From Gnetum montanum (lineage: Eukaryota > Streptophyta > Gnetopsida > Gnetales > Gnetaceae), in the NCBI GenBank assembly GCA_015680685.1, contig MNCI01003349.1, positions 221,259-251,447 on the forward strand: DNA of 30,189 bases, given 5' to 3'. Below, piece by piece: positions 22,193-30,189 of the stretch (position 1 is its first letter; every line of letters begins with the position of its first letter). A program made the position numbers and the translations under genes. The notes beneath the pieces were generated by a model. The model was given only the letters and a program-made list of their open reading frames with translations, searched no databases and was not told where the DNA came from.

Positions 22193-23505
22193 TCAAATTG
22201 ACTCTTTCCCTTTAACCAACCTTTCATTCACAAGTTTTACATCTACAACTTTCACTTTAGCTTGCTCATAAGATAAGGTTAATTTTTCATTCTCATTCCT
22301 TAGATCTAAGAGTTCTTTGGTAAGATTGGAAATTATTGAATTTAATAGAGAGATCTCAAGATCCTTTGTCTTAAGTTGCTTATTCAACTTATTACAAATA
22401 TTTTGAAAAGATAATAATTCATTACATAATAAATCAAACCTTTCTTCCTCATTTAGTTCATCATCTAAGGACCCAACATCATCATCTCTAAGGATCATAT
22501 AGAGAAGGTGTAAATTTTGAGCATCATCATCCACTTCTTTCGCATTTTTCTTTTCATCATCCTAACTTGTGTAGAAGTTGGTCTTATTATTCTCCTCATC
22601 ATTTATGCTCCTCTGCTATAACTTACAATTACTAGGATATTTGGAGGCCACATGGCCTCTTCCACATATATCCAACATTCTATTAAAGAGGAATCAAAGT
22701 TAGAATTTGAAAAATTTATATTTCTTTCCTTACCTCTTTTCTTACCTCTAAATTGATTGGATCCTTGTTGATTGAAATTGTTACTTCTTCTTGCCTTCTT
22801 AGGAGAAGAGTTATCTCCTCTTCATTGCCCATATCTTGTTTAGAAATTTCCTTTCCTTTGGAGGCTGATTTTAGGGCTATGGTTTTTTCTTGAATAGCCC
22901 CTTCACTTATGAGGTTCATTTCATAAGCAATAAGAGCACTTTGAAGCTCTTGAAATTTCAAAATAGAAAAGTCTCTAATCTCCTCCATGATTGTGACCTT
23001 CGGTCTAAATTCTAGTCAAAAAGTTCTAATCATTTTAAATATGACATCACTTTCAAGAAAATATTTACTAGTACCTCTAATAGACACAACAAGATCATTT
23101 ACTCATCCCTCTCTCATTTTGAGCTTATCGTACTTACATTGAAAAACCAAGTGTTGAGATTGCTTAACTATTGAAGTTCCCTCATAAGTAGCCTCTAAAG
23201 TTATCCAAATTTCTTTGGTTATTTTACAATTAGTTACTCTATTAAATTCAAATTTTTTTCAAAAGACAATATAAACAATTTGTTGCTTTAGAATCAGACA
23301 TGAACTTATCTTTTTCTTCTTGTGTCCATTTGCTCCACAACTTGATGAATTTTGTTGTGCTATTAATAAGTGGTGTGAAGCCTTCAAGGATGGACTCCCA
23401 AACTTCAAACTCCATAGATTCAAAGAATCCTTGTATCCTAGCTTTCCAATAGGTGAAGCCAAAACCATCAAACATGGGTGGCTTTGTATAAGATGTCCCC
23501 TCCAT
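22193..23505 (-). pseudogene. gag: Degenerate Ty1/copia gag
   Basis: The reading unit starts at the ATG at 23505 (MEGTSYTKPPMFDG, YWKARIQGFFES), the typical N-terminus of plant copia Gag. After a break near 23250 it continues with TKEIWITLEATYEGTS and KYDKLKMREG-stop, the UBN2-type Gag core, then RDFSILKFQELQSALIAYEM. A worn zinc knuckle, ICGRGHVASKYPSNC, lies at about 22630-22690. The final part (22534-22193) is acidic and then coiled-coil-like (NKQLKTKDLEISLLNS, LRNENEKLTLSYEQAK), as seen in large plant copia Gags. The role is particle assembly. Stops and frameshifts divide it into at least three pieces. Confidence 0.8.
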
Positions 23506-23542
23506 TTTTCACTCTTGAAGTTGATGACAAAGAAGAGTACTA

Positions 23543-23555
23543 GGCTTCAATACCA
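23543..23555 (-). other. Primer-binding site of the copia element
   Basis: The - strand reads TGGTATTGAAGCC, close to the Met-tRNA-complementary TGGTATCAGAGCC. It lies nine bases inside the right LTR border, which sets the element's orientation as minus. Confidence 0.7.
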
Positions 23556-23564
23556 CTTAAGTAT

Positions 23565-24672
23565 TGTTGAACTTAGAAGGGAGGGGAATTTTTAAGTTTC
23601 CCAAATCAAAATTCATTTAGACAAAGCAAAAACACCAAATTTAACATGGTTTCCCAACTTGGATAGTTCACACTCAAAGGGTAGTTTGCAAGCACACCTC
23701 TAGACTCTGTTGCTCTCAAATGTGGTTTGAAGGATACCACACCATGTACAAACCCTAAGCCTCTCTTTGGAGTGTTGTGACACTACACCAACCATTCAAC
23801 CTCACAAGGGTCCATTAGGCTTAGAATTTGGTTTTCAGGCTTCCACAACCTTTACAATCTTGAGCACCACTTTGGATTATTGTGCCACAACACTAACCAC
23901 TCAATCTTGTAGGATCTTGATAAGCTCAAGTAAGCTACCTTCTCACAAAAAGCACATCAACCCCACAGGGTCCAAGGAAGAACAACAATTACAAGGAATG
24001 AATGCAACTTAGTTTGCTAATCCTTGTACTTAAGGTACAACTCACTTTATAATAGACAAAAGATAGAACAATGAGGAACAAAAAATATTATAATGATTAC
24101 TTGATGAATACAATTGATAGTACATAATGCTTGCTTATTTTCCAATGAGAATAAAGTTTTCTTATAGCCACTATGTTTTTGAATTCATCTTGGAACTTGT
24201 GCAATGGCTAAGTAACAGTCACTAAAGATGTCTTCTTTGAGACTAAGATGTCTTTCTACATTAGGCCTTCATTCTAGAAAGATGTCTTCCTTACAGGAAA
24301 GACATCTACTATTTTTGAGAGACATATTTTTGGATCGTCTTCAATTCTCACAAGATGTCTACTATTTTTGAAAGAAATCTCTTTTATGGGGGCCAAAAAT
24401 AAAACTGCTCATTTTGATCTTGGGCCTCTCGATGCCTTTAAACAAGTCCCCATAGATCCTATAACCTCATAGGCTCATCAAAATGAGCCATAAACACTCT
24501 AAAACATGCTAGACACATTTTCTTGAGTTCTTTATATTCATCCATTCTCGCTTGAGTCCTTGTCATCTTGAATTTTCTTGTGAGTCCTTGAGTCCCTTAC
24601 TTTTACTCCTATAAACATAGCAATCATAAAAACATTATTGTACTTCATTTTTCTTAACATTTTGACATATCA
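23565..24672 (-). repeat. Right (5') LTR of the copia element
   Basis: It begins TGTTGAACTTAG on the + strand and is about 1108 bp long. It aligns with the left LTR without the 147-bp duplication. It shares the TATA-like CTATAAGAA (- strand, about 24159-24167) and a cluster of AGATGTCT/AGACATCT words at about 24227-24380. Confidence 0.75.
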
Positions 24673-25317
24673 AAAGGTCAACAACCTCAATGTGGAAGAG
24701 TTAATGAGTTTATCTTGCTATACCAAGAGCACTTATGCCACTTTTCTCTTATTATCATTCCATTGAGTCAATCCCGTAATCTACTTATAACCATCCTCAC
24801 CCGAAGATACAATGATGGCCTATGTTTAACACCTACAAGCCCATTGAATGTAACACATCTCATTCAATGGGAAAACCATCAAGTCAATCAAATGTAACAC
24901 CTCTCATTTGATGGGAAAATCAAATAAAACCTAGCCTTGATAATGAAACCTAATGAAGGTTTCATCCTAAAAAATGAAAAAGCAAATTGTCAAGAATTCT
25001 AACAACCAATGAAACCTTGGGGTTGAGTGTTGGTTCCTCAAAAACATTATCGAGTGACCAACACTTCAAAGCATGAAGTGTGAAGCCTTATTTATTATAT
25101 CCATGATGTCAACCTATGGAACTCATTGTTAAACCTCATGACTAGACATGACCTACAAATATTATCACCTCATCATAATCTTATCCTGTTATCACAAACA
25201 CTCTTTTGCATGGTTTGACACTACAAGATCAAGCATGAAGAAGAAACATTGTTGATGGACTTGCACTGGTGTTTTGTATTCTTTGTCAATATCTCTCAGG
25301 TCAATTCTCCAAACATT
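24673..25317 (+). other. 3' spacer of the Tat/Ogre-type element, with two covarying stem-loops
   Basis: This non-coding remainder of the 3' spacer lies right of the copia insertion. At 24841-24912 are two similar stem-loops. The first has arms CCATTGAATG and CATTCAATGG around loop TAACACATCT. The second has arms ATCAAATG and CATTTGAT around loop TAACACCTCT. No protein frame is supported. Confidence 0.55.
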
Positions 25318-25333
25318 AACAAAGAGAGACCAA
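25318..25333 (+). other. Polypurine tract of the Tat/Ogre-type element
   Basis: AACAAAGAGAGACCAA directly precedes the TG of the 3' LTR. This is the expected second-strand primer. The second element has nearly the same tract (AACAAAGAGGGACCAA on the - strand at 28128-28113). Confidence 0.8.
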
Positions 25334-26535
25334 TGAAACACCACCTAGAAAATTCATGTTGCAACTTGTAACCTTCACCATCCAAATCGAGGCAATAATT
25401 CATTGTAAATGTAAGATTTGTGGCCCATGAGCTACAATCTTGCATACTTCAACTTTTTGGGGCTGAAAAATGCCTCATAAGTTGCTACTACCTTACTTTC
25501 CAAGTGAAAAAAGTATTACTATATCTATATATGGGCTTGGGAAGGCTAAAAATGTCTCGGGGACCACCAAATTTGGCATTTTCATGGGTTTTTGTAGAGA
25601 TAGAGCCTCAACTACGCTGAAATCATCTACCCCCAATGTAGATGTTATTGGGATTTCATTTTTCTAGCAACACCCAGCATAGTTATCACAAAATCCTAGT
25701 GTAGCTATAAGACCAATGTTGGTGTTGCATTTTACATTTTTTTTAACAATGGCTAGCATAGTCATAACATTTTTCTAGTGGTGGCAACATGACTAGCATA
25801 GCCATAATGGATTTCTAGCATATGCAATTTGGCCATCGTAGTCACCATGATTTTTGTAGATTTCAATAAGATGTTAGTGTAGTCCTCTAAGGCTAGTGTA
25901 GTTGAAGTGAAGGCTAGCATAGTCATAAAATTTCATTTACTATTTTTAGTATGCAGATGGGTTTTGATGGCCTTGGTGCATCAAAACTTACCAGAAATGG
26001 TTAACTTTGCTAGAAATCATAGTTGTTACACTTGCAACCAACATCAATCTGTTAGCAATCATGGTAGTAATTTGCCTCATGAAATCAGGAACCTAAAATC
26101 TATAAAAACCAAGCTTGAACACCATATTTAGGTTCCAAACACTTTTTAGCAACATTGAATTTTTGCAATCCATAGCCTTTTGCAACCTTGAGAGCTTGAA
26201 TCCCATTTGGTATCTACACTAAGCATTAGAGACCCTGAGCATAATACCAGTAGAGGAAGAGCTTGTATGATTGGTAACACCATTTGTAGTCAAAGTTGTA
26301 GACTTGAATGGAGACCTGCAAGGATTTGCAAGAAATTAGAACTAGGAAGTCCCTAAACCATGAAGATCGACTATAGAACACAACCTACCTACTCCAATAG
26401 GCCTCAAGTTTTATTCAAGCTAACTTCTTATGCTTTAAGAATCCATCTCTACATTTGAACTTTACACTTTTGTTTAATAAAGTTTTCAATTCATTTGTAG
26501 TGCAAATTTTATTCAAATTTCCATTCTATGTGTAA
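25334..26535 (+). repeat. 3' LTR of the Tat/Ogre-type element, truncated
   Basis: It starts TGAAACACCACC and matches the 5' LTR to about base 1200. The last roughly 100 bp of the 5' LTR (from about 1935 to 2031) have no counterpart here because a second element begins at 26536. The AATAAA at 26476-26481 is kept. Confidence 0.85.
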
Positions 26536-27230
26536 TGACTAAAAATGTTAGTGGTTGGAACATCGAGGTCCATGGGCACACAACCTAACCCCGAATCCAC
26601 GTGAGGGCCTACTAGAGGTAGATACAAGTTACCTTGAATAGTCTAGTTGATCAAATAGGAACTTACCAAATGCAACAGGGGTGTAACGTGGTTAGCTACA
26701 ATGCTAATACAAGGAAGTGGTAAGGGTGCAAGCAATGTTTGTAGTGTTTGTGGTGTTAGTGGGATCGAGTTTAGTGATAGGTGCCCAAGGGGATGAGTGT
26801 AGTTAAGGGTTTTAGTGAGGTAGACCATGTCAACACATGAGGATTGTCACTTGAGCATAGTTCAAGCATGTCTACATAGTAAAAATAGAAAAAAATGCAA
26901 AGAAATGGCAAAAATGAAATAGAATACCACCCAAAATGGGGTTGAACATAGTTAACACAAAAGGGGGTTTAGAGGGTACACGGTGTATAATAGGCGTAAG
27001 TGGACAATGTAGTCATAGTCCTTGGGCTATTCAACCACGAAGACTAGTGTTTTGCTAAGGCATCTACATTTGTTAGGTTAATTATTGTGGTGTACTGCTA
27101 GATGTAGTGTTCTATTGGTGATTTGCCACTTTACTTGTTTGCTTGTTCACTAACCACTTGTTGAACTTGCCAAACCAAAAAAGGATCTGCCTCTCTCTTC
27201 TTCTCCTCCTAAAAACATTAAGGGTGCAGG

Positions 27231-27240
27231 TATTTATAGG
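27231..27240 (-). promoter_or_regulatory. Candidate TATA box of the second element's LTR
   Basis: The - strand reads CCTATAAATACC, a close match to the plant TATA consensus. It lies about 880 bp inside the LTR with transcription expected to start near 27205. The second LTR copy is outside the window, so conservation cannot be tested here. Confidence 0.5.
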
Positions 27241-27659
27241 TTTAGGATTAGTAGAAAATTTAGGATGGCTACCATGTGACTGGTGGGATAGCTAGGACTA
27301 TGCTTAGTATAGTTATTGTTCATGTGGTATGCCGATGGGCCTAATGATGTTATCCTTTGCTAGACTTTGTAGGATTGCGAGACTGTGACTATGTTACCAA
27401 CCACATGTGTGTGCACCAAGAGAGCCACAAGGTACTTGAAAGATAAAAATTAGAGACTATGCTTTGCAAGACTACATTCTTCATGCTCCCATGTGGGATA
27501 GAGCATGGTTACAATTTTGGGACAAAAGGGAATACAAAAATAAGCATTTTGCATACTACACTTGCTGAAGATGAGTCGACTGCTTTTTGGAGTTGTGTTG
27601 AGTCTTGTTACTACAATGTGGAGGCTATTGGAGACTGTTCTTACTATCTACACTCTTCT

Positions 27660-28060
27660 AAAAGGTGACTACACTCTAGGCTAGGGGAGAGCATAGTCTC
27701 ACTGCTAGTGGAATCTAGAGGAAAATGGATTTATTTAGACTATGCTCTCCCTAGGAGGTTGACTATGCTTCCAAAATTTGTGAAGCTAATCTCCTTTTGA
27801 CTATGTTCTCCTTGAGAGGTTGACTACGCTCTCAACTAGGGTTAAGTATAGTCTTGACACTTAGTAAAATTTGTGAAAACTAACATTCCACTGAATATGC
27901 TCTCCATGACTATGCTATCTACACTCTAGAGTGGTGTGCTTTGGGGAAAGCGTAGTCTCAACACTTAGGAAAAATATCAAGATTTTTCCCTCCAACTAAC
28001 AATGCTCTAGGAGAATACACTCTCTATGCTCTGTAAATGGGTTGAGCATAGTTTTCACTT
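27660..28060. repeat. Irregular repeats of GACTATGCTC / AGCATAGTC words
   Basis: Blocks combining GACTATGCTCTCC, GAGAGGTTGACTA and AGCATAGTCTCAACACTTAG recur near 27690, 27739, 27800, 27845, 27913, 27949 and 28044. Spacing is irregular, about 60-155 bp. The core word is the one found in the 190-bp array and in the first element's LTR. Confidence 0.55.
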
Positions 28061-28112
28061 TTTATCAAAATTTCCAACTCGGACACCTTAGCCTAGATTT
28101 GGTGGTGTTTGA

Positions 28113-28128
28113 TTGGTCCCTCTTTGTT
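28113..28128 (-). other. Polypurine tract of the second Tat-like element
   Basis: The - strand reads AACAAAGAGGGACCAA, differing at one base from the first element's tract. It directly abuts the LTR start. Confidence 0.75.
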
Positions 28129-29519
28129 AAAGTTTGGAGGAGTGGCCCAAGATATGTCGACAAAGAATAATAAAATGTCATAGCAGACTTGGCACCAACA
28201 TCACTCTTTAGTGCGTGATCAGATGTCGCTTCATCATGCTCAAGAGTGTTCTGGATAGTGGTATGCTAGATGATAGGTGAGAAGTGGGAGTACAAGATGT
28301 AGGTGATGTGCTAGGGATAAAAGGGGATATGAGGTGCAAATAGGATGTTATGGTGGAAGGAAATCATGGCTAGTGGTAACCATGGTACCAGAGTGGCTTG
28401 CCCTTAAAAATGTTGACCTCTTGTCAAAGTGCTTATGAGAGAGTCTAGGTGTAGGTTCAAGGTTGGGTCGACTATGAAAATACTTTACTGCTAGATTACT
28501 TAATGATGTGCTTGCTCTCCTTTTTTTTTGTAGGATGAACCTTCTTTGGGCTCTGCACATTACTAAATACTTGCCATGAAGTGGTTTCCATCAAGTGAGT
28601 TGCATGTTATTAGATAGGCTTTGCTTTGTTGTTGGTGAAACTGCATTGCATCTATATGATAGGTGTTTCCTCCCTAGGATGACTTATGTTACATATACCT
28701 CAGCTTTGACTAGTCAAAATTTTCTCCCCATGGGATGACTTACATTACATCTACCTTGGGCTTTGAAGCTTGACTTGAAGAGGGTGCCACATGGTCATAG
28801 CACGTGAGCATCAAGAACACTTGCAATCTTTTCTATGTAGGGAATGAAAGGGTATTGGTACATAGGAGTAGATGTGAGTAGGCTCTAATGGGATAATAGG
28901 GATATGCACTCTTGAGAGGTTTAGCTAGTCTAATCATGCATATTGGAGCAATGTGGCAAGTTGCTACTATGATGAGATGCATCATTACATGACTGCCTTG
29001 GGCTTTGTCCTAAAATACAACACCAAGAAGGTGAGAAAACCACACAATACATAAATGCAAATAGATTATAGATGAAAAAATGCAAATGGCCACATTAGTG
29101 ATACAGGTTGCATAGATTGTAAGTGCTATAGTATGCTTGCTCACTTGTTATAGAAGGAGAGTTGTAGTATGCTACCTTTCTTGCTTGTAAAAGGATGGAA
29201 AAAGTTATTAACAACTAACCATGAATCCAATTTAAGGTTTTGGTAGACCATGGATTTACTAGTCTAAGGCCCTAGTAGACTATTGGACCTAGTTTAAGTT
29301 CTTGGTAGACCATGTTGTGCTAGTTTATAATCCTAGCAGACTACTCTATGCTAGTTTAACATCTTAGTGGATGTGCTATGCCACTTTAGAGTCATGGCAG
29401 ACTACTAGTTTAATGTCATGGTGGACTACTAGTTTATAGTCATAGCAGATGAGCTATGCCAATTTAATGTCATAGAGGGTGAATGCTTACCTTCTTTCAT
29501 TGATGTGTAGTGCTATATA
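28129..29519 (-). other. 3' spacer of the second Tat-like element
   Basis: No coding frame is supported on either strand. It holds a two-copy repeat (28666-28710 and 28721-28768, each containing GGATGACTTA and TTACAT), a two-copy AGTATGCT repeat near 29130-29200, and the minisatellite at 29230-29478. Confidence 0.5.
29230..29478 (+). repeat. Minisatellite, about nine units of 24-31 bp
   Basis: Units have the form TTTAA...TCATGGCAGACTA..GCTAG. Most are 30-31 bp, and two consecutive units are 24 bp, lacking the same six bases. The array lies in the 3' spacer of the second element. Confidence 0.75.
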
Positions 29520-30189
29520 CTAGATGTAGTACAAATTCAAGTATGAATGGTTTATTGGATTGGCAAACTTATTTTCATCTTGATCAACAAGCTTACATGC
29601 TCCATTGTTGTAGGCCTTAGTGACCAGAAAAGGCCCTTCCTAGTTGGCTTAGAATTTATTTGTGGGTTTGCGAATGGTTTTGAGGACTAGGTCTCCTTTC
29701 CTAATTGGTTTCTAATGCTAGTTATGATGATGCTTTTATTGTTTCCTTTCTTGATACCATTCAATGCGATTAGGCATACGCATGCACTCCTCCTTTATTA
29801 AGTCAAAGTCTATGGTTCTCACTCATTATTTTGACTTCATTGATGAGGTCTGAGAGGATTAATTGGAGTGATGGAATCTATAATTCAAGTGGAAAAACTA
29901 CTTTAGATTCATAGAAGAGGCTATAAGGCATCATATCTATTTTTGTTTGATGCGTCGTGCAGTAGGCCCAAAGTGTATAGACTAGTTGCTCATGCCATCA
30001 TCATTTGCTATTGCTTAGCATCTTCTTGAGGAGATTGATGATGAACTTGTTGGTAGCCTCCACTTGGCCATTTGATAAGGGTAGTTGATGAGACACGATT
30101 TACACTAGGCCGCGATATCGCGTACGTGATANGTAATGAAAATGAGTGTTTGATTCCAAAGTGCTCACAAAAGGCTCTAGTTTCAATGC
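29520..30189 (-). pseudogene. Partial integrase of the second Tat-like element
   Basis: The - strand reads FCEHFGIKHSF, then after a disrupted stretch around the N at 30132, NGQVEATNKFIINLLKKML. This keeps the catalytic Glu that the first element lost. WHEQLVYTLWAYCTTHQTK and MMPYSLFYESKVVFPLEL follow, then the C-terminal module GDLVLKTIRKP, EGPFLVTKAYNNGACKLVD and NHSYLNLYYI, stop TAG at 29522-29520. Several frameshifts and stops are present. The upstream part of the gene lies beyond the window. Confidence 0.78.

Larger units (their letters stand above)
19155..24672 (-). mobile_element. Nested Ty1/copia element, internally shortened
   Basis: Direct repeats at 19155 and 23565 bound a 3.1-kb internal region whose coding strand is minus. 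Its primer-binding site lies just left of the right LTR, and copia-type gag follows on the - strand. No protease, integrase, RT or RNase H of the element is recognisable. It is therefore a deleted or naturally non-autonomous copy. Left borders start TGTT in both LTRs. The right borders (about 20492 and 24672) are uncertain by a few bases because AAAGGT follows both. I could not confirm a target-site duplication. Confidence 0.75.
734..26535 (+). mobile_element. Giant Ty3/gypsy LTR retrotransposon, Tat/Ogre type, degenerate and nested
   Basis: The element is delimited by direct repeats starting TGAAACACCACC at 734 and 25334. In order it carries LTR, primer-binding site, gag, protease, an 8.9-kb interruption, RT, RNase H, a second RNase H, integrase, polypurine tract and LTR. 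The RT-RNH-aRNH-INT order with a dual RNase H, and the break between protease and RT, are characteristic of the Tat clade including Ogre. The total is about 25.8 kb, of which about 5.5 kb is a nested copia element, leaving roughly 20 kb of its own sequence. Stops and frameshifts occur throughout, so it is not autonomous now. The 3' LTR is cut at 26535 by a second element. Confidence 0.85.
26536..28112 (-). repeat. 3' LTR of the second Tat-like element
   Basis: About 1577 bp lie between the polypurine tract and the junction with the first element. Only the termini resemble the first element's LTR; the interior is different. A TATA box CCTATAAATA (- strand, 27240-27231) is followed about 25-45 bases downstream by a purine-rich stretch (27183-27210). 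Repeated GACTATGCTCTCC- and AGCATAGTCTC-type words fill 27660-28060, upstream of the TATA box. The minor open frames in it look spurious. Confidence 0.65.
26536..30189 (-). mobile_element. 3' part of a second Tat-like gypsy element, continuing beyond the window
   Basis: On the - strand, reading leftward, are the integrase end (30189-29520), a spacer with minisatellite, a polypurine tract (28128-28113) and a 3' LTR (28112-26536). The LTR start, TCAAACACCACC, and the tract match the first element's TGAAACACCACC and its tract. The left end TGACTAAAAAT resembles the reverse complement of the first element's LTR end (TGACCTATAAAAAT). It is inserted into the first element's 3' LTR. The bases TGTAA at 26531-26535 would be the target-site copy. 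Confidence 0.7.

Noticed and set aside
19150-24677. Target-site duplication for the copia element (AGGAT against AAAGG or AGGTC)
   Set aside because: The five bases on the two sides do not match, and the right border is uncertain by a few bases.
26643-26828. Leucine- and proline-rich minus-strand frame in the second element's LTR
   Set aside because: It lies inside the LTR, downstream of its TATA box, with no similarity to known proteins.
28348-28560. Minus-strand frame of 70 residues in the second element's 3' spacer
   Set aside because: It has no recognisable motif and lies among short repeats. An antisense or extra ORF could not be supported.

Overview
This window is repeat-rich nuclear DNA from a land plant with a large genome. 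A gymnosperm or conifer is my best guess, but no single-copy host gene is present to prove it. It is AT-rich, very poor in CpG outside two short patches, and almost entirely made of old LTR retrotransposons broken by stop codons. No intact protein-coding gene is visible.

Layout. (1) 1-733: left flank, comparatively CpG-rich, no gene. (2) 734-26535: one giant Ty3/gypsy element of the Tat/Ogre type on the + strand. It has a 5' LTR (734-2031, TG...CA), a Met-tRNA-like primer-binding site (2033), a leader, gag (from 2887), a proline/lysine-rich linker, a retropepsin (to about 6480), then an 8.9-kb interruption. After that come reverse transcriptase, RNase H, a second archaeal-type RNase H and integrase (15392-18807), a 3' spacer, a polypurine tract (25318-25333) and a 3' LTR (25334-26535). 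(3) 19155-24672: a Ty1/copia element on the - strand nested in the 3' spacer. It has two LTRs and gag but no recognisable pol. (4) 26536-30189: the 3' end of a second Tat-like element on the - strand, inserted into the 3' LTR of the first. Its own 3' LTR, polypurine tract, minisatellite and the end of its integrase are visible, and the rest lies beyond the window.

The most unusual part is the 6481-15391 interruption between protease and reverse transcriptase. Ogre elements are known to carry a spliced intron at this junction, and the right edge here looks like a plant 3' splice site. Inside the interruption, on the opposite strand, is a decayed multi-exon reading unit (7160-11791) of no family I recognise. 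Two of its inferred splice junctions keep an open frame. Upstream of it lies a diverged tandem array of about 14 units of roughly 190 bp (12214-14760), and 36-bp minisatellite copies sit near both edges. Several perfect hairpins lie in the non-coding parts.

The relative order of events is readable. The giant Tat element inserted first. Its two LTRs have since diverged by roughly a tenth or more, judged by eye. The copia element and the second Tat element landed in it later. In-frame stops in gag and pol are largely at sites where Gln, Arg or Trp is expected, which fits C-to-T decay of methylated DNA.
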